Of a DNA stretch of 64,000 nucleotides, positions 23,882 to 36,960 are shown piece after piece. This DNA is from Brachionus rotundiformis (lineage: Eukaryota > Rotifera > Eurotatoria > Ploima > Brachionidae). The position numbers and the translations under genes are program-made. The stretch spans positions 3,821,550 through 3,885,549 of the forward strand of contig JAESIW010000200.1 in assembly GCA_016802295.1 (NCBI GenBank), given 5' to 3'. A model generated the notes under the pieces. That model saw nothing but the letters and a program-made list of their open reading frames with translations. It searched no databases and had not been told where the DNA came from. Every line of letters starts with the position of its first letter. Position 1 is the stretch's first letter.

Positions 23882-25546
23882 CTATGACGAGTAGAGGGTC
23901 TTTTGTAAATGAGTGGCCTTTTCGTCTCCTACATCATTTAAAACAATGGTGACCACATTGACACCAATGCCCCAATTTTCGATATCTTTATTGACCAAAT
24001 CGGTGGGCAAGTTCTCTTTGCCGTAACCTCTGGCCCATATTCTCACAGTCTTATTGGCTTTGAGTACTAAATTAGGTGGAAATTTGAACACTATATCTTC
24101 TTTGGAGTCTACTCTTCTCTTCAAAACCCAGTTGGTCATTGAAATGTCCTTGTTTCGACTTGTGTTCTCTAGGATGATTACTTTGCCGTCTGGGCTGCAT
24201 TCGGCTATTGACACTGGGCCCTTGGCACTTCGTTGAAATGTAGTCTTGGAGCTCATCTCTGAACTGGTCAATTTGTAGTCGTGTGGCTCTGGCACAAATT
24301 GTTCGACTAGGTTGTACACTGGACGAGAGTAGGTTGGCTCTGGTGGTTGTCTGGTAGAACGGGTCTCCTCGCTCTCCAACAAGCGGCGATAGGTATTTAT
24401 CTCGAACTCAAGAGAAGTCTTGTTGTTCATTAGCTCGTCATAGTCGCCCATTAGCTCTTGTAGTTTGGCTTTAAGCTCGCTTATTTCTCTGTCTTGGGCG
24501 TCCAGAGTTAGACCATTGTTTCGTCTGGCCGCATCAAGGTCCTCTTCTAGCTGGCTAAGACGCATTATCAAATTGGCGTTGGCCTGTTTAAGATCGTTGA
24601 ATTCGCGCTGGTTGTCGTCAAGAGAGGCGCGCAATGATGAAGTATTGTCCACTTGAGTAACACTGGACATTAGCTCAGCTTGTCTCTTGGCCTGTTGGGT
24701 TATTTCTTCTGTCTTGACCTTGTACCATTCTTCTAGTTCGCGTTTTTGTTGTTCATTTAGGTCCTCGAAGTCGCCGCGGATGTCGCGGATGGCCCGTTCG
24801 AGCTCATGTCGGTAAAATTGGGCCGGATCTATGTGCGCTCCGGCTTGTAATGAGCGCAATTCGGCCATTTCTTGTTCATGAATGGCATTCAAGAACGGAA
24901 TCTGCTCCTCCAATGTTTGCTTCTCGTTCTCCAATCTGACTCGTTTAAGGGTCTCGCTGTCCAAGTCGGATAGCAAACGCTGCAAGTCCTCGTTCAAGCG
25001 GGCCACCTCACGCTTGTACTTTTCAATATCGGACTCGGCGTCTTTTATTTGACGTCGCAACAAATCCAACTCGACCTGGTTCTCCTGGAGCAAAAATTCC
25101 AAATTGCTTATTTTGTTCTTGTCTCCTTGGATTTGGTTAAGAGCGTCGTCATATTGGCGCTTGAAGCTCATGGCTTCATATTCGCTACGCTTGGCCTTTA
25201 TTTCGGACATGGCTTTTTCGCGTGTGGTATCATCAATGGTGGCTCTGGCCTCCAACAATTCTGGCTCGTATCTCTCCTTGATTCGGCGTGACTCCTCGCC
25301 CCATCGCTGTCTGAGCTCTTCCAATTCGGCGAGCAACTTCTTGTTCTGGCCCTCCAAAAACTTAACTCTGTCTATGTACTTGGCAAATCTGTCGTTCAAC
25401 TGGCTCAGTGTTTCTTTCTCTTGGTCGCGCTTTTGCTTTATCTGCGCTACTGCTAGGGCGTTCATTGGCGCCAATTGGTCGTCTCCGTGCGCCAATCGCA
25501 CTCCACGCTCAATTACGGTGTTCTTAATTCGAACTGTCTCTGCCAT
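23882..25546 (-). CDS. Cytoplasmic intermediate filament protein with lamin tail domain (554 aa)
   Basis: Intronless. The start is the ATG at 25546 (protein begins MAETVRIKN); a frame two codons longer begins with TTG and is not a start. Short head (1-43), then the rod: helix-initiation motif LNDRFAKYIDRVKFLE near 50, long coil 1B, coil 2, and the helix-termination motif TSLEFEINTYRRLLESEE ending near 394. The rod is about 351 residues, the lamin-type length with the extra six heptads in coil 1B kept by protostome cytoplasmic IFs and lost in vertebrate ones. Residues about 440-545 form a lamin tail (Ig-like) domain including IILENTSRNKDISMTNWVL and TVRIWARGYG. There is no nuclear localisation signal between rod and tail and no CaaX box (ends TLYSS), so it is a cytoplasmic filament subunit and not a lamin. 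Codon composition is strikingly GC-rich compared with the flanks, as in highly expressed genes. Confidence 0.95.
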   Translation of the reverse strand: MAETVRIKNTVIERGVRLAHGDDQLAPMNALAVAQIKQKRDQEKETLSQLNDRFAKYIDRVKFLEGQNKKLLAELEELRQRWGEESRRIKERYEPELLEARATIDDTTREKAMSEIKAKRSEYEAMSFKRQYDDALNQIQGDKNKISNLEFLLQENQVELDLLRRQIKDAESDIEKYKREVARLNEDLQRLLSDLDSETLKRVRLENEKQTLEEQIPFLNAIHEQEMAELRSLQAGAHIDPAQFYRHELERAIRDIRGDFEDLNEQQKRELEEWYKVKTEEITQQAKRQAELMSSVTQVDNTSSLRASLDDNQREFNDLKQANANLIMRLSQLEEDLDAARRNNGLTLDAQDREISELKAKLQELMGDYDELMNNKTSLEFEINTYRRLLESEETRSTRQPPEPTYSRPVYNLVEQFVPEPHDYKLTSSEMSSKTTFQRSAKGPVSIAECSPDGKVIILENTSRNKDISMTNWVLKRRVDSKEDIVFKFPPNLVLKANKTVRIWARGYGKENLPTDLVNKDIENWGIGVNVVTIVLNDVGDEKATHLQKTLYSS

Positions 25547-28500
25547 TTCCAATCTCTTTATTTGGTCTTTTTATCTAAACCTAAACAGGTGATGATTTTA
25601 GTCAGAGATTTTTTTTATTTTGTCTTAACCCCCTCCTTTCCTTTGCCAACAAAAAACAGCTAAGAAAAATAATATTTAAAATCCTATAAATAAATATTCG
25701 TATTGACCGAGCTACAATATTGAAATAATATATTTATATTAAATAAATGACCCTTGATTAATTAAAATTTTATTTATTAAATATAAACTTTATTTAAGCT
25801 GATTTTGTTTTGTTTTGAGGCGATCGTGTATGCTGGCTGACCGAGTCATGCTAATACCGGGCCAAACACGAATCGCGTTCTTGTTTATTTTACATTTTAT
25901 TACTAAAAAAATACAGTCAAAATAAAGAAAAAATTTATATTTATATATTTATCAAAAAATATATATCTATATGAATAATAAAAATAAAACTAAATCTTAG
26001 TTTTTATATCCGTCTAGTTATTCTCTCAAGCCCACCATTCTATAAATATAGTCAATAGTCGACTAGGTGTGTAGTTTAATAGTTTAAATAGAGAAATATG
26101 TGTTGTTATTTTTGAATAAACATTATTAAAAAAATATATGGATTTAGTGGTCTAGATCGAGCTTTAGGTTAATAGTTGAAAGCCCTCAAAATAGGTATTA
26201 ATTAAATGCAGTATTTAATCTGTACAGTAATTTAACACTAACTCGATCAATTATGCTTGTTATAGCTTGGTATTTGGAAAGGATTATGAGATTGGTCTAA
26301 AACTATCGAGGCCTAGTTTTATAAATTAAATGTCATTTGCTCCAATTTGCTACTTAACCACATCTAAACCGGTTCTATTTATTGGCTACACTTGAGCCAG
26401 ATAGACAATGTTAATTTTTGTATAGAAGCCACTTTAGTTGTTGACTTGGTTTAGTTAATAAAAAATAAAATAGAGCCTGCTGATATTTTTAAAAATTAAA
26501 ACAAACTCCTGAAAATAAAATTTAGCTTGAGACCAATAGTGGACAATTGCTTAAAATTTAGAATTAAATTAATTCATTTTATATTCAAATATTAAAATAT
26601 TGATTTATGCTTTTGGATAGATTTTATTTAGAACAAAAATAGCTGAGAATAAACACAGCCAGGTAGGCATACTCGGTTTAGTTCCTTGAAAGCCTGTAAG
26701 AAATTTGCTTAGTCTAATTAAGGAAGAATACTCCTTGGCCAAATTTGAACAAAAAAATAAATAAATAAAGATAAATCATTGATTTTTTTTTCATTTTTTT
26801 ATCGTGATATTCATATTTTTTTTTGATTAGTTTTCTATTAGATCTGAACTTTCTCATATAAACAAAATCCTAAATAAATAAAACACATGTGATCAAAAAG
26901 ATTCCAAATAGATAAGGTCGTGGATAAATATTAAATTTTATTTAGATAGCCTAGCGCAAAAAGAAAAGAAATTTGGCCAATTTAACACCTTCACGTGTTC
27001 AAACAGAGCCCTGAGCATCATTAACAAAAAATTTGATTATCTATTAAATAAAGCGCAATTCCGCTTGGGCCGCTAGGCTCCAAAGATTGGCATATGGCTC
27101 ATCTGCATTGCTAAGCCTGCTTTATCAAAAATAAATTAGAGATAGCTCCGGGCTCCGTAATTCTCAGAAGGGCGTCAATTAAAAACGCTTTATCTAAAAA
27201 TTAAAATAATTAACTAAATGATTAGTAATTGGAACAAGATAAATCAGTGCAGCTTAGAATAATCATAATTTAGACCTGACTGGCTATCCAGTTGTCAGCT
27301 CATAAAAATTTTTAATTATTTTTCAGGTATTTTTTAATATTTTATGCACAAGAAAATTAATTCGATTGAAATTATGGCTAATAAAATATGAAGATAAAGT
27401 TAAAACTTAAGAAAAAAAAAGAAAGAAAATAGTAAACCTTCTAAAGCCAATTTACTTGTAAATTAATAGTGAAGAAACAAAAAATTATTGTTTAAAAATT
27501 TGAAGGGCCTCTCTTTTCCGGGCTTCTTTAATATTTTTTTTCGGAGGCCAAAAATTAAAAATATATTGTCTCTTAGAGAAACGAGAGGTGAGCTAGGCCG
27601 AGTCGACAAAACTAGAAATCTTGCCACTACAAATAAACTTAAGTGACAAAATTTATTTTTTTTCTACAAAGCTAATAGAAATTGGTTAATTTGAAAATAA
27701 AAAATTGATTTTTAAACCATATTATACAAATAGTTTAAATTATAAAAAAATTATTCAAATTACTTTCTCTTGTATTTGATAATCACTAGTCAAATTAAAT
27801 ATTATCTAGAGGGTCATAAATTGTGCAACACTCTCTCTTAGCTATCAAATTATTCGAAAATAATTTAAAAACAAATTTACAGAATTAAATTCATTTATGT
27901 TCATAGCGTTCTGAAGAGAGAACGCCTTAATATTTTTTTTTATTTTGCCATGATTAAATTAATAATTTTGGCATAATTGTTTCAAAAGAGCCCGGTGCAC
28001 GAATTTCTTTGCCTACGCTGGTGTCTTAGCAACAAAAATTCCAATTTTCCTTCTCTCTTTTTTTAATTTCCGTCTTTTCAGTCACAAAATGTCTTAACAC
28101 TGTCCATTAAAGGAAAAAGTTTTTTAATTTATTTAAAAAATAGATAGACTATATAAACAAAATTTAAAATACCGATAATTTTTATCTATAATGTCTTGAA
28201 TTTTATAACATTTTTGTAACTAGCAACCCAACACTTAGCTGAAATATGATACAAAATATTCATGAGATATCTATTTGTAAGTTTTCGGCTTCTTCCCCCC
28301 TCTATTGACTCGTTCATCAAGCTAGCTGTTTTGGAATTAATTTGCATTTTAGCTTTAATCGAGCCCCGGTGGAATAAAGACTATTTATTTCAGAAATAAT
28401 TTATTAAACAAATAAAAAGCCCTGCCAAGGAGATAAATTAGGAGAATGCTTTTCTTGGTCCTGGCTATGTGAGTTTGCGTGAAGCCTTGTGAACAAGAAC

Positions 28501-31500
28501 AATGTTCTAAAAAGCTTCGTGCGCACTAATAATCCTTAACAAGAATAATTAAGCCTTTCTTTTCTAAAGCCTAATTGAATTTTTTGAAAATAAAAACTCT
28601 TTTTTTTTGTTGAATTTTGGTCTTGAAAATAAATTTTTAGCATTGCTTTTTAAACAAAAAATAAAAATCTTTCTACAAGTAAACCTTTTAGAACAAGATT
28701 TTAACTTAATTGAAAATGAAGAATAACATTCTGAACCATTTTGCTTAAATGAAGATATTCCATTTGCTTGTTTTGTTTCAGCTAATTTAAAATTGTATAC
28801 TCTAGCCAGGTATCTTAGGAGCCCACGTCAAACAAAAAATTAAAAGCTATATGCCTAAATTGTTTCGTTTCGAATTTGATTATGATCAATATGTTTTTAA
28901 ATATTCGTATCAGGGAGCATAAGGCTGAATTTTGGATAGAGAAAAAAAAATGTCAGAATAAGATAACAATATGATCATTGCTTTAGATAAGCCGTAGCTT
29001 GAATTGAAAATCAAGCGATTTATTGAATGATTTTAAGAATTAATTGTCTTATCTCAATCAGATATCGATAAGAAATTATTTCAATATATTTAATCTAATT
29101 GAGTACTAGATAGCGATCGCAGTTAAGCTTTTTGCCACTAGGCATTATTATCAATAGGTTTTAAAATTTTGGTAAACAAATGCTTTGACAAATGATAGCT
29201 TAATGCGATGCTTTGTTTGCTGATCGTATCTAAATTGAGTTTAAATTATTTTAATTATTTAACAAATTCCGAAAGAGATAAATTTTGAAAACAAAATTAA
29301 AAAAGTGAATTTTGTTTTATGGTATTGTATTGATTTTTGTTTATAAATGAGACCGATATTTAGTCTATTAATAGTAAAATAACTTAGTTTTCATCAATTT
29401 TAAGATGGTATGGTTATTTTTGTTTTCTTATCAATAAATTATTTAAAAAAAGCTTAAACAAAAAATATTTTTTTAATTTCTATTAGGTGCTGATAGTTGA
29501 CTAGTGTCGGATAAATCTTTAAATAATTTAATTTGTATATATTTAAAAAGAAAATAGTTACTTCATAAATTAGCATTTGTTATTAAAAGCAAATGATCTT
29601 TGAGTTCTGAACTTGGAAATTGTTTTTTAAAACATATGATTAAATCATTTGCATATGATAAACTCGTTTGTGTATTTAATATCTTTTAGCCTAATGAAAC
29701 TAAATTTCTATTTAAAGATTATCTGCCATATCCTCAAACTACCTATTTCAATCAAAAACCAATTGATACTCTTATCTATTGATTTTATAATTACTTCACG
29801 AAATATTTAATAAATTAATGAGCTTTTTTATCTCAATATCATGAAAGAGCTTACTGCATGAATTCAAGAACAAGCAGTTTTAAAGATACTTTAAGTTACA
29901 ACTCTCTTTGTTCGCTTATACTTAGTGAAATAATAGCTATTATGATATTTAAGTATAACAAGTATTACATAAAAACGTGAAATATTGTTGAAAAAGTTGC
30001 ATGGAGTATAATACCCACAAAAATGCATTCAAATCAACAAAAATAAATTTGTTTCATTAAATATTTAAATACTGACAAATATGATCTATAGGCAAATTTA
30101 TCTTTTCCCTACTGTAGCTATAGATCATAAGTTTTAAAAATGAGAAAAAAGAAAAAGTCAATTAAAGTTTTAGTAAAAAATAGAATTAGAAAAAAAAAAT
30201 GTTTAATTCAATAATTAAATTTAAAAGCTTTTTTTTAGAATTAAAAAAATTATTTTCTATAAATATTTTAGCTATTTAAATACGGATATTAGTCGATAAA
30301 TAAACTTGGCTTGAAAGAATAGGATTACGTTCTTTTTAATGAATGTCAATAAAAGGTGTTTTCTATAGCCCCCTCGAATATGATTTTTAAAGAAAATACT
30401 CAAAATCATCAAATTTCTTTTTAATATTTCTAAAAAAGCTTAAACAATATTAGTAAGCTTTCATAAATTGCGTTATTTATTAGGTAAATTTAGCTAATCA
30501 AAAACGATTGCTATTCCTTTAGGATGTATCTTGAATGAACAAAATCTAATTCTGGTGAGATTTTCTTAGTTAAACGATCATTAATTAAATTTATAATAAT
30601 ATGTCAAATGAGTCCTTTAATTGACAAACCTAATCCGTTCAAAAAGACGCCTTGCCAATATCCAGCATAAATCACAAAAGTTTTGATTAAAATTTTAATT
30701 AAATTTTACGTAATAGAAGCCTTGATGAAAATAGAAAATTAAACTTGAGCATATTTCTTATATGAAAAAAAAGTACATGGAGCAAATAATAATTTGAAGA
30801 AGTTATTTAACTTGAGAAAATAAGAAATATTTATACTATTTTAATCAAAATCTAGTTTAAGTAGGAAAAATAATTTCAGGTACAATTCCTGGATCTTGTT
30901 CTATAGTTAAATGTGTTTAAATTATAAAATATTTTATTTTTATTGTAAAAATTGAAAAACAAAAATTTCTAATATATTTGGCTGGCTGATGTTTAAAGAA
31001 GCCAAATATGCGCTACAATATTTTATTTTTTGATTATTTAATTTAGAAAAAAAATAATAATTGAAAAAAATAAATAGAATAATTTAAAGCAAAAAAAAAT
31101 TAAAATTTCTTTTTTATTTTTACAAAGCAAAAAATTAGTAAACCCCGAAAAATAAATAAAACCGTATCTTTTAGAAAGAATTTGATTTTATTTCTTAATA
31201 ATTTAAATTGTAGTAAATAGAGCTTAAATTGGCAAATTTTTTAAATTGTTAACTTTTTAATTGGGATAATACTCTCTTAAACGCTTCAATAAGCCGTATC
31301 GTGCTGATTTTTCTTTCTATTCAGATACTAACCGGTTCAGTGATAGGAAAGAAAATAGAACTTTTGGTTATGGTATTTTGTTATAGGTGAGCCGAATATA
31401 ATAACTCTTTAAATGATAACACTTAAATTTTTATACTTTGTAAATGAATCATAGATTACAGATAAACACTAACATTTGCTATGTGTTATTAGATTGACAT

Positions 31501-34500
31501 TAAATTATGTTTTTTTGAAAAAAATTCAAATTTTTTGGAGTTTATTTGGAATATCATAAACAAATACTTTTTTTTATGAAAAAAATGTGTGCAGTCTTGA
31601 ATTAATCAAATTTAAAAAGAATTATTAAAAAAGAAGAAGATTTTTTTTTATAAAAATATGTTGAATCTACAGATTTATTTTAAATATTTCAAAATTTGCT
31701 CTTTAATCTCAGCTCATAAGAAAACAGATTTTTTCTTGTTTATTCGTCTAAAAGTTTATCTATTCTCTATCTCTCTCTCTCTCTTTTTCTTCAGGGCTAT
31801 ATTGGATTTAATTTTTGCTAATTAATACTAGTATCCTAAATTAGATTTAAAGCTCCTTTATTTGATATTGGATTTCGAAAATTTATATTAAAAAAACCTA
31901 CTCAGCTTAGTTAAAAACATCCTACGGAAAATAAATGAAAACATCGGATGTTTTTAGAGCTTTAAGGTTTAGTTACTTGATTAATTACAAGTTAACAAAA
32001 CATGATTTATGATTCATCTGAGAACAAGAAACTCAAAGCTTTTTTCGCAGCAATCCCCAATTTGGATAGAAAAATTTACACAATCAAAGATAACCGGAAG
32101 GTTTCAGATATCTTGTGAGAAAAAAATATATTTTTGCTTATTTGGAGCAATTATTTACCTAATTAAAAAATAAAAATAAAAATTTAACTAGTTATATATC
32201 AAATAGAAATTATTTGTCCCTAACTGGGCTTATTCGTCTAATATGTTAAAGATCATGATTGATTGAAAACCAAGAAAAGAACTCGTCTTTTGGCTTAATG
32301 TTTAATTTTTAATTTCAAATGTCATTTTTTTATTTATTAATAAAAAACAAATATCAAAAATGAGACAATAAAAAATAAACTTAGTCCCTAAAAGATTGTC
32401 CGCAAATGATAACTCAAAATTTTGTTCTGTGACCTTTTGTCTTGGACACTAAACTTGGTTTAAAGTTAAGCCAAAAATGAATTTTATTCTTAGACATTTC
32501 ACTAGCTTAAATAGTGGGTTCAGTGTTGATTATTTTGCCAAGTAACAAAGACATCAATACTTATAACAATAAATTAAGATGAAAAACAATAAAAGGCACT
32601 ATAGACTCTAGAATTCAAGATTTTACATTAAGTTTTTCGAGCAGCCAAAATTAGAAACTTCAATTATTCAACAAGCAAAATTTTAAGAAATTAAAAAAAT
32701 TTTTTTTTCTTCACCTAACACTAGAATTATTTATTTTTTTCAATTAATTCAAAAAATTGTTTTTCTGAGAAAACTTAAAAAACAAATATTTTATTTTTGC
32801 TTCAATTGAAATAGCTTTGTTTAGGTAATAAAACATGAAGTTTTAGATTAGTATAACACATTTTAAATTGGTGGTGTTTGGTTTAAAAATTAAAAAATAA
32901 AATACAGCTTGGATTTTATATTAAAAGTCAATCGACAGGAAACTAACATACTTTAATTTGTTGATTAACTCACTAAATTTTTTTTATATCAGAAAAAAAA
33001 CAAAATTATCAAATTGAAATTAATCTATAACATTTGATTAAGTTTCCAAATTAAACTAATCCTTCCGACACAATGAATACTTGTGTAATTGAATTCAGAA
33101 AGCTAATTGAAATATTTAAAAATAATTGAATATAAAATAATAAAATTTTTAAGTAATATTTTTAATTATCAATTAATCATTTATTAGATTTTTGAAAATT
33201 TGATGTCAAAAATATTAGTCTAATTGTATGATTTGAGGATTTGGTTTTAATTCAAGCAAATATGAATTAAATAAATCCTATCCAACAAGCTCAAAACGTT
33301 ATATTATGACCATTTATGGTTTTAATTTGAACCATTTTTTTAAATTTAGTTTAATTTAAATATATTCATGAATACCTGATTTTATCCACCTTCATTCGAT
33401 TCAAATTTAGGCATTCACAAACTCCTAATTGTTTTTAAAATTATTTTAATAACAGTATTTTGGCATTGTTTAAAAGCTAATTGCAGGTTACATTAAAAAC
33501 AAACGCTGGATATTTAAAAAAAAAATTATTATATCATGTTATTATTTTCATATTTCGTGCTATAAAAATATATATACCTTTTGGGCTTATATTTAGCAGT
33601 TTTCTGAAAAACCAAACAAAAAAAACTAAAATTTGAATAAAAATTTATTTATTGACTTGATTAAAATAGGTAGGAGATAAAGATATATTATTATAGAAAT
33701 TATAAATTTTTGATTACAGTCTTTAGGGGGCTGAATTATTTAAATTTCAAATTTTTTAAATATCAATTGAATCGAATTTCAAATAAATTAAGAAAAAAAT
33801 TAGAACTTTTTATATTTTGCTTTATTAAAATTTTAATTTAATAAATAAAAGAATCACCAAAACTTCAATTCTTGCTTTAACCGAATCTTTCTCAAGAAAA
33901 ATACGCGCTTGTACTTGATAATAGTTATATAATTTCAAGTGAGAATTTTTTTTTCGTTAATAAAACAAAAACATAGATTAGAAAACAAAAAAATAATTAA
34001 GCATTTTATAGGCCTCTTTTGGAAATAAAAGATTCAAGTTGGTGAACAGCACTTGAATAAATTTCCAAAAATTAATCTAAAAAATTAATTTTAACTTCAT
34101 TTTATTTTTCTTGCTATTAAGCATAAGAGATCTCAAGTATTAGTAAATAATTTTGCAAAAAAATATATTTTTTTAAACAATAATTAGCCAGAATGATGCA
34201 TTGTCATCCAAATTTGGTGTCAAAATTTAAGCTTGAAGTGATCAAAGTTTAATAATTTTGTGTTCAAATAAGTAAAATTTGTTTCGATGGCCCGACGTCT
34301 AAATAACAAAATCAAAACTAATAAAGATAAAAAAAATAATTTCAACATTTTTTATTCATTTAAGCTCAACAGATTGACATTTTGAATATCCTATGTGTGA
34401 AAAAATAAAAAAAAATTTTAGTTCAACTTTATTTAATTAGTTTATCAAAATGAAATAATCTTCAAATTAAATTTCAAAATAACTTGATAATTTATCGGTT

Positions 34501-35909
34501 GGTTAGGCCACTAATACCCGAGGTAAAATGGTAACCTAAATCTTTGAAATCAAAATTGCCTGCCAACTTTTGGCTATTCGATTAAAATTAATGGAAACTT
34601 AACCTATATTTTAAGTAAAAAGCCAAGACCTGATTTAAAGTCAAATATACACACAACAAAAAAATACTTATTATTGATAGTATAAAAATGGAATTTAAAA
34701 GCACGCGAAAATTAACTAAAACCAATAGATCATTTATGCATGTAAAAGGAGAGCTTAATATTTGCTTCAAAAAAATGTCCAATTCAGAGCAAATCTCATC
34801 AAGCACGACATTTAATTAGAATTTTTGTTGTTGTTTAATATGAAAATAAATAATTCTTTGTATGCTAGCTAGGTTTCCGTTTGGCGACTGAATTGCGGAC
34901 ACTCGAGCTTCGGCTAATAAAGCCTGTCACGAAATTTCAAATATTTAACTTCTTAAATTATTTCGGTGTTATTTTTTAGTTGTACAAATGTCTTTTTTGT
35001 TTGCTTTGGTATTTTGTTCTAGGATAAAATGTCAATAACACAAAAAAAAATAACAAAAAATAATAATCTTTTTTTTTAGTTTAATCACATCTGATCTTGA
35101 TCAATCAAAGTTGATAGCTATCAACTGCGGACAAATTTGATGCACCATTGTCACTTATACGCTTGAGCAATCACGCTTCTGGTCAATCGGATAAAAAGCG
35201 TATGCTCAGCTGTTTTGGATTGTTCACGGCTCAGAACCAGTCCAATTTATTTATCTGTGATCAAGTGGGCTTGAATTGAAGGGACTAGAGTTGGTCTAAG
35301 ATTGTAAATAGATAAGTGAACTAAGTGCAAAATGCGCATGATTGAATTTGTTCAATAAGCGAGAACTCTCTCAGATAGTTAAATGAGTATTTTTGCACTA
35401 GGAATTTAGTGGCTCTTATCAAATTAATTTGGCTTGATTGAATTTCGACTTGATAAGCTAAGTGTGATTTTAAGATCAAAATTCACTTAGGCCATCTCCA
35501 GGATATGAAAAAATTCGAATGCCTGCAAGGTCAAATGTATATTCTCTGGCCCAAGGGCTTCCAATCAACAGCTTGTTCGCTTATTCGAACAATTGTTTTT
35601 CTAACATACTTTCTAAATTAGGGTTCAAGTGAAAAATTAATTAAAATTTTATTCATTTAAATTTGCTCAAAAGTGCTTTATAAACTGTTCCAATAAGTTC
35701 TTATTTGTCTATTTTTGTTAATTTATTTTGATTCTTAGAATCAGAATAAGTGATTAGCCGTGATATGGAATATAAGTATTTTCTAGAGCGTCTTACAAGC
35801 TGGCATATAAATATCTTAGATGCTTATTTCAGTAGCACTCCTGTCAAATAATTAGAAAAAAATACATCTTTAAGTTAAATTATGTAATTGGTAAATGGAA
35901 AGCTAGACT
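25547..35909. other. Gene-poor region upstream of the intermediate filament gene
   Basis: About 10 kb with no coding region, RNA gene or transposon that I can recognise. Scattered patches have visibly higher GC content than the background (for example 26990-27180, 27490-27610, 28350-28520, 34870-34930, 35090-35300), which might be enhancers, non-coding exons or old repeats. A CT dinucleotide run lies at about 31767-31784. The 72-codon minus-strand frame at 34588-34806 has no support. Confidence 0.5.
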
Positions 35910-36085
35910 TGGCTACTGAAGCCGCACAATCTTGTGGAGCATAGGTTCATTAATTCTGATTTCCACTCAAGTCGATCTTCCAGATTTACTCTTGCTTCTC
36001 TCCATGTAATGTCCATATCGGCAGCTATTTCATGACTGTTGACCTCCATGCTACCCATGGTCTTCCTGCCTTACGTCGATCTTTG
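35910..36085 (-). mobile_element. RTE-type LINE remnant (extreme C-terminus)
   Basis: Minus-strand reading gives a Gly-Arg-Pro stretch followed by W..STV, then MDITWREARVNLEDRLEWK and LMNLCSTRLCG. This follows the standard RTE ending (GRPRKTW...TWEEAxxLAQDRxxWRxLVxALCSTR). Stops and one or two frameshifts are present. Confidence 0.75.
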
Positions 36086-36104
36086 GGTGTTCATTCATTT
36101 TACC

Positions 36105-36185
36105 GGATATAAGGAAGTTCGCTCATCAAACTATTTGAATTTTTCATTCAAAAAAGTGACTTTTTTCTTTTCATGAATTTAAATA
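36105..36185 (+). repeat. Direct repeat, copy 1
   Basis: The stretch beginning ATATAAGGAAGTTCGCTCAT and continuing through TTTTTCATTCAAAAAAGTGA recurs at 36868-36960 with small indels, about 760 bp away in the same orientation. The first copy directly abuts the RTE remnant. Confidence 0.7.
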
Positions 36186-36867
36186 AATGATTCAAATAAA
36201 AGATAATTTCTGATTGAGCTCTGGATATAATTATGAGATAAGGATATCGAGTAATAAATTGAAATTAAATTTAGAAAGGGTTTGAAAAGGCCAAGGAATG
36301 GCCTCTCAAAGGAGCAGACTTATAAATAAATTTTTATGAAGGATTTATGTTAAAATCAGACAGCTGCCCAGGCTAAATATAGCCATGTTCCGCTAGTCAT
36401 TTGTAGCTTTATTATTACTCTTTTATAAGTACAAATGTAAATTAAACTTGATTTATTAATCAGCTTGGCGCATCATATGGAAGTTTAAAGACCTATATTG
36501 TAGCAGTGGTCTGGATAATTCCAATATTGTCCGGACAATATTTTTTAATAGCTTATTTAATAAAGTAGGATTGGATTTAAGTAATTTATCTTTTCTTATC
36601 AATGAAATTTTGACAGAAGAATTAATATGGATAATAGAAATCTAAAAAAAGCTTAATTTATTAAGGTTAAAAGAAATAGTAAGTTTAATATTGTTTGATT
36701 ATTGGATTTGAATTGTCCACTCTTGTTACTGGTCAAGTGCTCTAGGTAGGGGAGTTTTGAATTCAGGAGATATTGGGCTGTCGACAAAGGCGCAAGAAAA
36801 CTCTAATTTGTGCTCTTTAGAAGGACTATGTGGAGGACATTTTTATTAAGTGTAGGGTATTTCATCA

Positions 36868-36960
36868 AATATAAGAAAGTTCGCTCATCAAAGTGTTTCT
36901 TTTAATCGAAAATTTTTCATTCAATCAAAAAGTGATTATTTTCTTTTCTATTATAGGCAA
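36868..36960 (+). repeat. Direct repeat, copy 2
   Basis: Second copy of the 36105-36185 repeat (ATATAAGAAAGTTCGCTCAT...), with an extra 10-15 bp inside. Both might be 3' ends of the same repeat family. Confidence 0.7.

Noticed and set aside
25547..25552. Two-codon longer start for the intermediate filament protein
   Set aside because: The first codon of the longer frame is TTG; the first ATG is at 25546.
31767..31784. CT dinucleotide run as a possible regulatory element
   Set aside because: A short microsatellite; no other evidence.
34588..34806. 72-codon minus-strand frame with hydrophobic stretches
   Set aside because: Hydrophobicity is expected from T-rich codons; no homology recognised and no neighbouring exons.
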